32,683 nucleotides of DNA from JAENVT01 sp031424145 (GCA_031424145.1 JANPGV010000314.1:1-32683), one strand, 5' to 3'. Counted from the first letter of the stretch, positions 1 through 8,419 are shown. The notes: generated from the sequence alone by a model not told the origin. Translations and numbers: made by a program.

Positions 1-588
1 TTCCCCAACTTCACCGAGCCCGATCCCAGTTACCACGGGCTGCCGTACTGGCCGGCGCTGGGCCATGGAGCTTTCATCTTGAAGGCGAGGGTGCAGGGGC
101 TCCGCGACACCGGTGCCGCAGTCTCTCCGTTCAACTCGTTCCTGTTCCTACAAGGTCTCGAGACGTTGAGTCTGCGCATGGAACGCCACTTCGAAAACGC
201 GGCGAAGGTTGCCGAGTTCCTGCAGGTCCGCGATGAGGTCGAGAGCGTCATCTGGGCGGGCCTGCCGACCAGTCCGTGGTACGAGCGTGCCAAGAAGTAC
301 GGCCGCGGCAAGGGCTATGGCTCGATCCTGTCGTTCATCATCAAAGGCGGCAAGGAAGCAGGCACTCGTTTCGTCGAAGCCCTCGAACTGCACAGCCATG
401 TTGCCAACATCGGCGACGTGCGCAGTCTCGTGATCCAGCCGGCCACCACGACCCACAGCCAGCTCACCGAAGAAGAGCAGGCGTCGACAGGCGTCTACCC
501 GGGCCTGGTGCGGCTCAGTGTCGGGCTGGAATCGATCGAGGACATCATCGCCGACCTCGAAGCAGGGTTCCGCGCCGCCAAAGGCTGA
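1..588 (+). CDS. metY: O-acetylhomoserine sulfhydrylase (MetY-type), C-terminal part
   Basis: The reading frame is open from the first base and ends in TGA at 586-588, so only the last 195 residues of a protein usually about 430 long are here. The family is PLP-dependent and makes homocysteine from O-acetylhomoserine and sulfide in the cytoplasm. Visible hallmarks are FPNFTEPDPSYHGL at the very start, GAAVSPFNSFLFLQGLETL, RMERH, HVANIGDVRSLVIQPATTTHSQL and the closing VRLSVGLESIEDIIADLE. The tyrosine, lysine and other PLP contacts of the N-terminal half lie left of the window. The downstream neighbour is convergent, with 23 bases between stop codons and no clear terminator hairpin. A second Cys/Met-metabolism PLP enzyme at 22742-23905 is a distant paralogue. 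Family assignment is firm. O-acetyl versus O-succinyl substrate is inferred from similarity only. Confidence 0.93.
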   Translation, partial: FPNFTEPDPSYHGLPYWPALGHGAFILKARVQGLRDTGAAVSPFNSFLFLQGLETLSLRMERHFENAAKVAEFLQVRDEVESVIWAGLPTSPWYERAKKYGRGKGYGSILSFIIKGGKEAGTRFVEALELHSHVANIGDVRSLVIQPATTTHSQLTEEEQASTGVYPGLVRLSVGLESIEDIIADLEAGFRAAKG

Positions 589-611
589 ACGCGGCCCTCG
601 AACGTGCGAAG

Positions 612-1322
612 CTAAGCGACCAGCGATCCAGCGCCGACCGCACCACGCTGCAGCCGGCTCTGCTCGTCGCGCAACGCGGCAACGAGACCTGTGATCAATC
701 GCTCCTTCAACTTGTCGGCGCTCTGCGCGGCGCGGTACGCGCGCGAGATCTCGATCTGGATCGCCGTGGCGCCCTGACGTTGAGCCCACGATGTCATCGT
801 GCCGGGCTTTGTCGCCCCGAAGCCACGGCGCCCGCCGTCGGGATCGGTTTTGACCTTCGCGGCCGCGAGGTGCGCGGCAACACGCAGAGCCAGCGCGTTG
901 GACGACGGCGAATTGACTCCGCAGCCGATGATCACATCGGCGCCGTGCCCGTCCTTCATGCCGTGCAGATCGATGTACACGCTCTGCTCGTCGACGTGCG
1001 CGAGCTTCTCGAGCTGCGCCTTCAACGGGTGGTACTCGTCCCAGTTGGCATCGCCCATCATCGGCACGCTGCGCGTCACCACCACTCGCGAACAGCCGAG
1101 GATCTCGCCGAGAGCCATGGCCAGACCCCCTGTGCCGGCATCGGTGTTCTTCCAGCATCCCTCGCGCTCGTGGTCGACAGCGTGAACGGCGGACACGACG
1201 AGCGGGCCCTTCCAGTCGACGATCCATCGAGGGCCTTCTTTGGGCCCTCGGTTGGAGTTCGATGCGAACGGCGCGTTCAGCTCGGTCCACCGCCGGACGA
1301 GGGAGCTCTGTTTGAACATCAT
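612..1322 (-). CDS. N-formylglutamate amidohydrolase-like hydrolase
   Basis: A 236-residue protein that resembles the zinc-dependent N-formylglutamate amidohydrolase family. Visible signals are a strand ending in VSAVHAVDHEREG (H47 and H51), a YIDLHGM motif (D118, H120) and a late QIEISRAYR segment (E191) that fits the family's C-terminal glutamate/arginine region. I start it at the first of two tandem ATG codons (1320-1322), because upstream of it the frame reads as low-complexity shadow sequence. There is no good Shine-Dalgarno just upstream, only a GC-rich inverted repeat. It is the last gene of a serC / PAC2 / hydrolase set on the minus strand, 34 bases after the PAC2 stop. The true substrate is unknown. 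Members of this family also act on other formyl or N-acyl amino acids, so the call is to family only. Confidence 0.72.
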   Translation of the reverse strand: MMFKQSSLVRRWTELNAPFASNSNRGPKEGPRWIVDWKGPLVVSAVHAVDHEREGCWKNTDAGTGGLAMALGEILGCSRVVVTRSVPMMGDANWDEYHPLKAQLEKLAHVDEQSVYIDLHGMKDGHGADVIIGCGVNSPSSNALALRVAAHLAAAKVKTDPDGGRRGFGATKPGTMTSWAQRQGATAIQIEISRAYRAAQSADKLKERLITGLVAALRDEQSRLQRGAVGAGSLVA

Positions 1323-1356
1323 GATGTAGCTATTTCGGCGCCTCGGCGCCGGCGCT
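1323..1356 (-). other. GC-rich inverted repeat between PAC2 gene and hydrolase gene
   Basis: Two copies of the self-complementary hexamer GGCGCC lie at 1337-1342 and 1345-1350, followed by GCGCCGGCGC (1346-1355). Several short GC stems can form in the 34-base gap just before the ATG of the amidohydrolase-like gene. There is no T-run, so it is not a standard intrinsic terminator. It could dampen read-through or translation of the last gene. Confidence 0.3.
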
Positions 1357-2232
1357 TTAGCCCTCGTCGTCGCGCTGATCGCGCAGGAAGCGCTCGAAGT
1401 CGGCCGCCAGGTCGTCGCCGGATGGGATCGCTTCCTCCGACCGCTGGTCGTATTCGCGCTCGAGCATCGCCACGTATGCACCTGCCTGCTCGTCCTCAGC
1501 GACTGCTTCGTCGTGCAGGACGCGGCGGCGCGCCGCCTCTGCCGCCAGACGCGCGGTGTGGACCGGTACACCCAACACATGATGAAGGTGTTGCAACAAG
1601 GCGATCGACGACTGCGGATGCTGCGCGTTGCCGAGGTAGTGGGGGACTCCGACGCGAAGTGACACTGCCGGCAATGCGGCACGATCGAGCCGCTCCTGGA
1701 GGACTCCGACGAGGCCGGTGATTCCCTGGTACCTCGGTGGTGAAAGACCGAGAGCACTCAACAGACTGGAGTTCGTCGTGCTGCCGACGACGAGCGGCGG
1801 CCGTGTGTGCGGGATTGTGTCGGCTACGGCCCCGACGGTGACCACCACCTCGCACTTCGAGCGTTTGGCGACTTCGAGCACACTGTCGGCGAACGTGGCA
1901 TAGCGAAGGTGCGGCTCGACACCCGCGAGCACGACGAGGTCATGCGGTGCGCCGGGGAAGCGGGCGAAGCGGAACTCGTTGAGCGGCCAGTGGATCTGGC
2001 GGATTTCGTCCTCGTCGAGCTCGACCATCGGCCGTTCTTGGGTGAAGTCGAAGAACGGATCCGGGTCGATGGCGGCGACTATCGGCGCGATCCGATCAGC
2101 GAACAACTCGGTGATCGCCGTGGTGGCGACTTCGGCGATGTCGAACCAGCCGCGGAGGGCGATCACCATGATCGGACTGTTCAGCGGCGCGACACCCTCG
2201 AAGTGTGTGGAGAGGACCTCGCCGACGTTCAT
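1357..2232 (-). CDS. PAC2 family protein (proteasome-assembly-chaperone-like)
   Basis: A 291-residue cytoplasmic protein of the PAC2 family, best known from archaeal and eukaryotic proteasome assembly chaperones and common in Actinobacteria. Recognisable parts are the N-terminal VIALRGWFDIAEVATTAI segment, the DPDPFFDFTQERP strand with the following RQIHWPLNEF, HDLVVLAGVEPHLRY, and the central VVVTVGAVADTIPHTRP block. The last 60 residues are charged and helical (AEDEQAGAYVAMLEREYDQR). Its ATG (2230-2232) overlaps the serC TGA in an ATGA junction, so translation is probably coupled to serC. No enzymatic motif is visible. A link to the proteasome in this organism is an inference from the family name; no proteasome gene is in the window. 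Confidence 0.85.
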   Translation of the reverse strand: MNVGEVLSTHFEGVAPLNSPIMVIALRGWFDIAEVATTAITELFADRIAPIVAAIDPDPFFDFTQERPMVELDEDEIRQIHWPLNEFRFARFPGAPHDLVVLAGVEPHLRYATFADSVLEVAKRSKCEVVVTVGAVADTIPHTRPPLVVGSTTNSSLLSALGLSPPRYQGITGLVGVLQERLDRAALPAVSLRVGVPHYLGNAQHPQSSIALLQHLHHVLGVPVHTARLAAEAARRRVLHDEAVAEDEQAGAYVAMLEREYDQRSEEAIPSGDDLAADFERFLRDQRDDEG

Positions 2233-3359
2233 CGGCGCAGTGCCTCGACTACGTAGTCGATGCAGCCGGTCAGCAGGGCCACATCATCCGGTTCGACCGC
2301 GGGAAACATGCCAACGCGCAGTTGGTTGCGACCGAGTTTGCGGTAGCTCTCGGTGTCGACGATCCCGTTGGCCCGTAGTGCCGCACACACATCGTCGGCG
2401 CGAACGCTGTCGTCCAGATCGATCGTGCCGACAACCGCAGAACGCTGTGACGCGTCGGCAACGAACGGCGTTGCATAGCTGCTTGCTATCGCCCAGTCGT
2501 ACAGATGCGACGACGAGGTGCGGCAACGATCGACGCACCACTCGAGGCCGCCATGGCCGAGCATCCACTTCAGCTGTTCGTTGAGGAGGACGAGCGTGGC
2601 CAGCGCGGGCGTGTTGTAGGTCTGGTTCGACATCGAGTTGTCGAGTGCGATGCTGAGATCCAGAGATGCCGGCATCCACCGATCGGACGCCTTGATGAAG
2701 CGGATGCGATCGATCGCTGCCGGTGAGCACGCGGCCAGCCACAAGCCTCCATCGCTGGCGAAGCACTTCTGCGGTGCGAAGTAGTACACGTCGACGGAGT
2801 CGATCGACCACGGCAGTCCACCAGCGCCCGATGTGGCATCGACGACGACGAGCGCGTCTCCTTCCGGCCGGCGGAGCTCCATCGCCACGCCCGTAGAGGT
2901 CTCGTTGTGGGTGAGCGCGACGACGTCGACCCCGACGACGCCCTCCTCGATCGGCGGGTGCGTCCCCGGCTCGCTGCTGATGACAAAGGGGTCGCGAATG
3001 TGCGGCGCGGCTGCTGCTGCTTCGGCGAACTTCGAGGAGAACTCGCCGAACACGTAGTGCTGGCTCGTATGTGTGATCAGGCCGAACGTGGCTACATCCC
3101 AGAAGGCAGTCGAACCGCCGTTGCCCAGGACGATCTCCCACCCTTCCGGAAGGTGGAAGAGGTCGGTGAGACCGGATCGCACCGATCCGACAAGGTTCTT
3201 GACGGGCGCCTGGCGGTGCGAGCTGCCGAGCAGATTGTTGTTTGCCCGCGCCAGCGCCAACGCTTGCTCGGGCCGGATCTTGGACGGGCCGCAACCGAAT
3301 CGGCCGTCGGAGGGCAGCATCGAACGGGGAATCTCCAGCATCGTCGGGGCCGTCGTCAC
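2229..3359 (-). CDS. serC: Phosphoserine aminotransferase, actinobacterial type
   Basis: This PLP enzyme converts 3-phosphohydroxypyruvate and glutamate to phosphoserine, the second step of serine synthesis. The sequence follows the mycobacterial SerC type closely: DGRFGCGPSKIRPEQ, GSSHRQAPVKNLVG, LGNGGSTAFWD, THNETSTGV, VVDATSGAGGLP, the PLP lysine in YYFAPQKCFASDGG (K198 from the chosen start), NQTYNTPALATL, and a terminal YRKLGRNQLRVGMFPAVEPDDV. With the GTG at 3357-3359 it has 376 residues, matching the family. A GTG at 3363-3365 and an ATG at 3339-3341 are also possible, and none has a clear Shine-Dalgarno. It heads the serC / PAC2 / amidohydrolase-like set and faces the aminotransferase gene at 3494 across a 134-base divergent spacer. 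Confidence 0.95.
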   Translation of the reverse strand: MTTAPTMLEIPRSMLPSDGRFGCGPSKIRPEQALALARANNNLLGSSHRQAPVKNLVGSVRSGLTDLFHLPEGWEIVLGNGGSTAFWDVATFGLITHTSQHYVFGEFSSKFAEAAAAAPHIRDPFVISSEPGTHPPIEEGVVGVDVVALTHNETSTGVAMELRRPEGDALVVVDATSGAGGLPWSIDSVDVYYFAPQKCFASDGGLWLAACSPAAIDRIRFIKASDRWMPASLDLSIALDNSMSNQTYNTPALATLVLLNEQLKWMLGHGGLEWCVDRCRTSSSHLYDWAIASSYATPFVADASQRSAVVGTIDLDDSVRADDVCAALRANGIVDTESYRKLGRNQLRVGMFPAVEPDDVALLTGCIDYVVEALRR

Positions 3360-3493
3360 CCGCACAGTCTCGCCCAGCTGCCGTGGGCGGCCAACCGGGC
3401 AGCGGGGAAAATGTCGCCGGGGACGGCAACACGGCGGCAACTAGGCTCGGTCCCGCAACTCACCGATCTGAAACTCCAGGGAAGGGCCTCCCA

Positions 3494-4693
3494 GTGAAAC
3501 GCACGTCCGCACGTCTCGCCAGCATCGCCGAATCAGCAACGCTGGCCGTCGATGCCAAAGCCAAAGCTCTGAAGGCGAAGGGCGAGAACGTGATCGGGTT
3601 CGGGGCGGGCGAGCCCGACTTCCCCACACCCGCAAACGTCATCGAGGCGGCGGCTCGGGCCTGCTACGAGGTGAGGTATCACAAGTACACGCCGGCCGCT
3701 GGTCTTCCCGAGCTCCGCGAGGCGATCGCTGTCAAGACCATGCGCGACTCCGGGTTTCAGTGCCAGGCCAGCCAGGTGCTCGTCACGAACGGCGGCAAGC
3801 ACGCGGTGTTCACTGCATTCGCCGCGCTGTGCGATCCGGGCGATGAGGTCATCTGCCCGGCTCCGTACTGGACGACGTATCCCGAAGCGATCGCGCTCGC
3901 CGGCGGCGTGCCCGTCGTGGTGCAGACCGACGAGACCACCCGTTTCAAGGTCACCGTCGAGCAGCTCGACGCCGCGCTGACCCGGCGTACCAAGGTCCTA
4001 CTGTTCGTCAGCCCCGACAACCCCAGTGGTGCCGTGTACACGCCGGCAGAGGTCGAAGCAATTGGGCGGTGGGCCGTCGACAAGGGTGTGTGGGTCCTCA
4101 CCGACGAGATCTACGAGCATCTTGTGTACGGCGACAACAAGTTCGTCAGCATGCCTGCGGTCGTGCCGGAGCTCGCCGACCAATGCGTCGTCGTCAACGG
4201 CGTTGCCAAGACCTATGCCATGACCGGATGGCGTGTCGGTTGGATGATCGGCCCGGCTGACGTGATGAAGGCGTCGATCAACTTTCAGTCGCACAGCACG
4301 TCCAACGTCGACAACGTCGCCCAGGTGGCTGCGCTGGAGGCCGTCAGCGGCGACCTCTCCGCTGTGGCGATGATGCGCGACGCGTTTGCCCGGCGCGCCG
4401 TCACGATGCACGGCATGCTCAACGACATCCCCGATGTCAGCGCCATCGTGCCGCAGGGGGCCTTCTACTGCTATCCCAACTTCTCCGGTCTGCTCGGACG
4501 CACCCTGGGCCCTAACGGCACGGTCAGCCACACCACGCTGGAGCTCGCCGACAACATCCTCGGCGAGGCCAAGGTCGCCTTCGTGCCCGGCGAAGCCTTC
4601 GGCACCCCCGGCTACGCGCGATTCAGCTTCGCCATGGCCGACGCCGACATGGAAGAAGGCATCCGCCGCATCCACGAATGGGTCAAGACCTGA
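3494..4693 (+). CDS. Pyridoxal-phosphate aminotransferase, aspartate aminotransferase type (class I)
   Basis: A 399-residue fold-type I aminotransferase, probably aspartate/2-oxoglutarate transaminase of the Ib subgroup. In order: GFGAGEPDFPTP (36-47), HKYTPAAGLPELREAI, VTNGGKHAVF (PLP phosphate contact), APYWTTYPE, SPDNPSGAVY (N176), TDEIYEHLVY (D204, Y207), the PLP lysine in GVAKTYAMTGWRVGW (K239) and a C-terminal YARFSFA with the carboxylate-binding arginine. The usual serine before the lysine motif is replaced by Val-Ala. I chose the GTG at 3494-3496 because AGGGAAGGG lies just upstream and the protein then starts at the family's usual point. A TAGGCT hexamer at 3442-3447 could be its -10 box. 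Its TGA abuts the stop codon of the convergent adenosyltransferase gene with no spacer. Confidence 0.92.
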   Translation: MKRTSARLASIAESATLAVDAKAKALKAKGENVIGFGAGEPDFPTPANVIEAAARACYEVRYHKYTPAAGLPELREAIAVKTMRDSGFQCQASQVLVTNGGKHAVFTAFAALCDPGDEVICPAPYWTTYPEAIALAGGVPVVVQTDETTRFKVTVEQLDAALTRRTKVLLFVSPDNPSGAVYTPAEVEAIGRWAVDKGVWVLTDEIYEHLVYGDNKFVSMPAVVPELADQCVVVNGVAKTYAMTGWRVGWMIGPADVMKASINFQSHSTSNVDNVAQVAALEAVSGDLSAVAMMRDAFARRAVTMHGMLNDIPDVSAIVPQGAFYCYPNFSGLLGRTLGPNGTVSHTTLELADNILGEAKVAFVPGEAFGTPGYARFSFAMADADMEEGIRRIHEWVKT

Positions 4694-5278
4694 TCAGTAC
4701 TCGATGCCTTTTTTGGCGACGATGCCTTGATCGTAGGCGTGTTTGATCTTGCGCATCTCGGTGACGGTGTCGGCGATCTCGATGATCTCGGGCGGGCAGT
4801 CGCGGCCCGTGATGATGACGTTGACGTTCTCGGGGCGATCGCGCAGAGCACTAACGACGGCTGCGGTGTCTATCCATCCCCACGTGCACAGGTAGGTCAG
4901 CTCGTCGAGGATCACGAGGCGGTGTTTGCCGGCGGCAATGAGGTCGGCGGCCACCTGCCAAGCGCGCTGAGCGACTTCCTTGTCGTGACCGAGATTGGTC
5001 GAATCCCAGGTGAACCCTTCACCGAGTGAGTGCCACTCGACGCCTAGTTGCCGGCCGATCTTCTCCTCGCCGACCTTCCATTCGCCGCTCTTCACGAACT
5101 GCAGCACCACGACGGGCCAACCCATCGCGACCGAGCGCAGCATCACGCCGAAGGCGGCGCTGCTCTTGCCTTTGCCGTCGCCGGTATTGACCAGCAACAG
5201 CGACCCGACGCGAGCCAAACCCTCCGGCCGCGGATCCTCGGTGAGAGGTGTGTCAGTCATCAGAGGGAGCTTAGACAT
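4694..5278 (-). CDS. cobO: Cob(I)yrinic acid a,c-diamide adenosyltransferase (CobO/BtuR type)
   Basis: A 194-residue ATP:corrinoid adenosyltransferase that attaches the 5'-deoxyadenosyl group to reduced corrinoids in cobalamin synthesis or salvage. The unusual P-loop of this family is clear (LLLVNTGDGKGKSSA, about 27-41), followed by VVVLQFVKSGEWKVGEE, the GFTWDSTN loop, a Walker B-like LVILDELTYL (121-130) and VNVIITGRDCPPEIIEIADTVTEM near the end. A second ATG at 5258-5260 would shorten it by six residues. The first ATG has GGGAGGG almost touching it, so the start is not settled. It is the last gene after gnd and zwf, 30 bases past the zwf stop. No other cobalamin gene is in the window, so its placement with pentose phosphate genes is odd. 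The C-terminal stop meets the stop of the aminotransferase gene head on (TGATCA). Confidence 0.93.
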   Translation of the reverse strand: MSKLPLMTDTPLTEDPRPEGLARVGSLLLVNTGDGKGKSSAAFGVMLRSVAMGWPVVVLQFVKSGEWKVGEEKIGRQLGVEWHSLGEGFTWDSTNLGHDKEVAQRAWQVAADLIAAGKHRLVILDELTYLCTWGWIDTAAVVSALRDRPENVNVIITGRDCPPEIIEIADTVTEMRKIKHAYDQGIVAKKGIEY

Positions 5279-5308
5279 CCCTCCCGCAAACCTGATCCGG
5301 CATGCCGG

Positions 5309-6706
5309 TCAGGACGGTTCGCACCAGCTGTCGCCGCCGAGGATGCGATCTCCCTGAGCCGGCCCCCACTCGCCGCGGAAGTACGGATGCACCGGGCCGG
5401 TGTTGTCGAGCGCCGGTTGGACGATACGCCAGGTCAGTTCGACGACGTCCTCGCGAGCGAAGCGTCGCGGCGACCCTTCGAGCGCATCATGGAGTAGCCG
5501 CTCGTAGGCATCGCGACGCTCACCGAGTGCTGCGGCGAAATCGACGGCGACGTCGACGTTTTGACTGTCGAGGTGCGGTCCGGGTGTCTTGGCTTGGAGC
5601 GTGAAGGTGACGCCATCTTTCGAACCGAGCCGGAAACGCACCAGGTTTCGCGAAGGCTTGGGCCCGCCCGCTTCGTCGAACAACAGGCTCGGCGGCTCGC
5701 GGAACTCGACCACCACCTCCGTCGCTGCCTTCTTGAGCGCCTTGCCGCAGCGTACGAACCAGGGCACGCCCGCCCATCGCCATGAATCGATCTCGAGGCG
5801 GGCTGCGGCAAAGGTCTCGACGGTGGAATCTGCAGCAACCCCCGGTTCGTCGCGGTACCCGACGTATTGACCCCGTACCAGGTCTGCCGGGTCCACGGGC
5901 TTCATCGCCGCGAACACCTTGGCCTTCTCGTCCTGCAAGTAGCTCGTCTCCGGCCCAACGGGTGGCTCCATCGCCGCCAGTGACAAGACCTGCAGCAAGT
6001 GGTTCTGCATCACGTCACGGATCGCGCCGACGCTGTCGTAGAAGCTGCCGCGGCCCTCGACACCGATCGTCTCACTCATCGTGATCTGCACACTGCGCAC
6101 GTAGTTGCGGTTCCAGACCGGTTCCAGCAGCGTGTTGGAGAACCTGAACACCAGGAGGTCTTCGACGCTCTCTTTGCCCAAGTAGTGGTCGATGCGGAAG
6201 ATCCGCTCTTCCGGGAAGACGGAGTGCAGTGTCTCGTTCAGTTCGATGGCGCTGGCCAAGTCGCGACCGAATGGCTTTTCGACCACGATCCGACCTCGTT
6301 CGTTGAGACCGACCGACGCCAGCGACTGGGCCACGGTGGGGAACATGGTCGGGGGGATAGCCATGTAGAAGACGGCGACCGTGCTCTTGTGCTTGTCGAG
6401 CGTGCGACGCAGGGAGGCCCAGGTCTTGTGATCCGAGTAGTCGCCCTGAATGAGGTCGAGCCGTGCCATCACCGAGTCGACGACCGCGGCCTCAGCGTCC
6501 GGGATTGCGGCGATGATCGCATCACGGGCGTTGTCGCAGAAAGCCTGGTCGGTCCAGTCGCTGCGGGCGACGCCGACGACCGGGACCTTCAGGTTGCCGT
6601 GACGTTCGAGTTCATAGAGAGCCGGGAACAGCTTGCGCTTGGCCAGATCGCCGGTGGCGCCGAACAGCACCAGTGCATCGGCCGGGGGTTGCATTCCGAC
6701 ACTCAT
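5309..6706 (-). CDS. zwf: Glucose-6-phosphate 1-dehydrogenase
   Basis: This 465-residue enzyme oxidises glucose 6-phosphate to 6-phosphogluconolactone, the entry step of the oxidative pentose phosphate route. It shows the dinucleotide motif LFGATGDLAKRKLFPALY (14-31), AIPPTMF, VVEKPFGRDL (141-150), the active-site signature RIDHYLGKE (171-179), RNYVRSVQITMSE, and GRGSFYDSVGAIRDVMQNHLLQ. The C-terminal half keeps the substrate-pocket elements WAGVPWFVRCGKALKK and DAYERLLHDALEG. Full length for the family. The ATG at 6704-6706 overlaps the TGA of the upstream 6-phosphogluconate dehydrogenase gene (ATGA), so the two are almost certainly made together. No OpcA-like partner or 6-phosphogluconolactonase gene is next to it here. 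Confidence 0.97.
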   Translation of the reverse strand: MSVGMQPPADALVLFGATGDLAKRKLFPALYELERHGNLKVPVVGVARSDWTDQAFCDNARDAIIAAIPDAEAAVVDSVMARLDLIQGDYSDHKTWASLRRTLDKHKSTVAVFYMAIPPTMFPTVAQSLASVGLNERGRIVVEKPFGRDLASAIELNETLHSVFPEERIFRIDHYLGKESVEDLLVFRFSNTLLEPVWNRNYVRSVQITMSETIGVEGRGSFYDSVGAIRDVMQNHLLQVLSLAAMEPPVGPETSYLQDEKAKVFAAMKPVDPADLVRGQYVGYRDEPGVAADSTVETFAAARLEIDSWRWAGVPWFVRCGKALKKAATEVVVEFREPPSLLFDEAGGPKPSRNLVRFRLGSKDGVTFTLQAKTPGPHLDSQNVDVAVDFAAALGERRDAYERLLHDALEGSPRRFAREDVVELTWRIVQPALDNTGPVHPYFRGEWGPAQGDRILGGDSWCEPS

Positions 6707-7725
6707 TTGTTGTGACCTGTTCCTTCCACGTGACCGCCGAACTGAGCTCGCAGCGCGGACAGAACTTTGTTGGCGGTTTCCGATCGACCGCGGGAATCGA
6801 ATCGCGAATACAGCGCAGAGCTGAGAACCGGAGCGGGAACACCCTCGTCGATCGCGGCGTGCACTGTCCAGCGGCCTTCACCGCTGTCGGCGACGTAGCC
6901 GGCAAAACCGTCGAGCTTCGGATCCGCAGCGAACGCAGCTGCAGTGAGATCGAGCAGCCAGCTCGACACGACGCTGCCGCGCCGCCACAGCTCGGTGATG
7001 GCGGCGAGGTCGAAGTCATACCGGTAGTACTCGGGATGGGGAAGCGGCGCGGTCTCGGCGTCTTTGGGGCGGTCGTCCGAACCTATGTCGGCTTCGGACA
7101 AGATGTTCAGGCCTTCGGCCAGGGCGGCCATCAGACCGTATTCGATCCCGTTGTGGACCATTTTGACGAAGTGACCGGCACCGTTGGGACCGCAGTGCAG
7201 CCATCCCTTCTCGGCCGGGCGCAGTTCGCCCGTGTAGCCGGGCGTGCGCTCGATCTCGCCGGGGCCCGGAGCGAGGTCGTCGAAGATCGACGCCATCTCT
7301 GCGACCGCATCCGTCGGCCCGCCGACCATCAGGCAGTACCCACGATCGAGGCCGTACACACCTCCGCTCGTTCCGACGTCGAGGTAGTTGATGCCGGCGG
7401 CCTGCAGGGGCCCAGCCCGGTCGATGTCGTCCCGATACCAGGAGTTGCCGCCATCGATCAGCGTGTCACCTGGGGAGAGCAACGGTGCGAATGCGGCGAT
7501 GGTGTTGCCGACAAAGGCCGCGGGCACCATCATCCAGATGTGGCGGGGAGTACTGAGCGAATCGACGACCTGCTGTGGTGTGCCCGCACCTCGTGCGCCG
7601 TCGGCCTTGCTGGCCTCCACCGCCGCCGGATTGAGGTCGTACGCGACACAGTCGTGGCCGGCGCGCTGCAACCGATGAACCATGTTGCCGCCCATGCGCC
7701 CGAGACCCACCATTGCGATTTGCAT
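6703..7725 (-). CDS. gnd: 6-phosphogluconate dehydrogenase (decarboxylating), short form
   Basis: A 340-residue member of the short 6-phosphogluconate dehydrogenase class (long forms have about 470). It decarboxylates 6-phosphogluconate to ribulose 5-phosphate. Visible motifs are the Rossmann GLGRMGGNM (7-15), DGGNSWYRDD (91-100), the substrate loop DVGTSGGVYG (116-125), and GPNGAGHFVKMVHNGIEY (179-196) with catalytic K188, H191/N192 and E195. The second strand ends in YDLNP, with acid D30. In this superfamily an acidic residue there usually favours NAD over NADP, so NAD use is inferred. It heads the gnd-zwf-cobO set. The 46-base divergent spacer to the gene at 7772 must hold promoters for both sides. 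Start ATG at 7723-7725. Confidence 0.94.
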   Translation of the reverse strand: MQIAMVGLGRMGGNMVHRLQRAGHDCVAYDLNPAAVEASKADGARGAGTPQQVVDSLSTPRHIWMMVPAAFVGNTIAAFAPLLSPGDTLIDGGNSWYRDDIDRAGPLQAAGINYLDVGTSGGVYGLDRGYCLMVGGPTDAVAEMASIFDDLAPGPGEIERTPGYTGELRPAEKGWLHCGPNGAGHFVKMVHNGIEYGLMAALAEGLNILSEADIGSDDRPKDAETAPLPHPEYYRYDFDLAAITELWRRGSVVSSWLLDLTAAAFAADPKLDGFAGYVADSGEGRWTVHAAIDEGVPAPVLSSALYSRFDSRGRSETANKVLSALRAQFGGHVEGTGHNK

Positions 7726-7771
7726 GCCCGCAAGGTTGCCACGTTCGCGCGCCGGTTACCGTGGCAACTCG

Positions 7772-8419
7772 ATGAACGATCTGGACCGCGATCTCGCCGG
7801 AGCCGCCAGGGCACACACCGGGGTGATCGCGGACCTGCTGGATCTCGATGACCAGCAGGCGAGACAAGCGTCGCTCCTGCCGGGATGGACGGTCGGGCAC
7901 GTCCTCGCCCACATCGCCGGCAACGCCAACGGTCACCGCCGCATGATCGACGCGGCGATCCGCGGTGAGGTCGCGGAGATGTACCCGGGTGGGAGCGAGC
8001 AGCGCACCACCGACATCGAGGCGCTTGCGCAGCGCACGGCAGCAGAGCTCGTTGCCGAGGTCATGGACAGCGCGGCGGAGCTCGAGGCTGCGTGGGCCGG
8101 CATGCCTTCCGCCGCGTGGAGCGGGCGCGGCGTGATGCTCGGGGGCGAGGGGACGATCGCTGACCTGCCGTTCGTTCGGTGGCGGGAGGTCTCGGTGCAC
8201 CACGCCGACCTCGGTCTCGGGTATTCGTGGTCGGATTGGGACGACGACTACGTACGGCTGGAGCTTGTCCGGCTGACCATGTTGTGGGCAAGCCGCAAAC
8301 CGATGGGCATGACTGATCTGCCGCCCGAGGCGCTGTCCGTGTCGCCGCACCATCGCGTCGCCTGGCTGCTCGGCCGAGCAGAGATCGATGGTCTCGCGCC
8401 TGCGGGGATCATCACTTGA
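7772..8419 (+). CDS. DinB / mycothiol-dependent maleylpyruvate isomerase-fold protein
   Basis: A 215-residue protein of the DinB-like superfamily that includes mycothiol-dependent maleylpyruvate isomerase. The family's metal triad is present: H47 in GHVLAHIAGN, and E139 and H143 in RWREVSVHHADLG (E-x3-H). The N-terminal four-helix region LLPGWTVGHVLAHIAGNANGHRRMI is typical. The exact reaction is not readable from sequence; many actinobacterial members are probable thiol-dependent transferases or isomerases. I start at ATG 7772, where homology begins. The frame continues open upstream but runs into the opposing gnd gene. Only 46 bases separate it from gnd, and the leader looks short. Its TGA overlaps the TTG start of the CopC-CopD gene (TTGA), implying coupled translation. 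A broken relative sits at 23964-24448. Confidence 0.85.
   Translation: MNDLDRDLAGAARAHTGVIADLLDLDDQQARQASLLPGWTVGHVLAHIAGNANGHRRMIDAAIRGEVAEMYPGGSEQRTTDIEALAQRTAAELVAEVMDSAAELEAAWAGMPSAAWSGRGVMLGGEGTIADLPFVRWREVSVHHADLGLGYSWSDWDDDYVRLELVRLTMLWASRKPMGMTDLPPEALSVSPHHRVAWLLGRAEIDGLAPAGIIT

Noticed and set aside
148..1290. A 380-codon open frame on the minus strand across the MetY end and the amidohydrolase-like gene
   Set aside because: Its translation is Arg/Ala-rich low-complexity sequence with no domain; it is a high-GC shadow of two real genes.
276..1721. A 481-codon open frame on the plus strand
   Set aside because: It runs antisense to two recognised genes, has no homology signal and no ribosome site; length alone is expected at this GC content.
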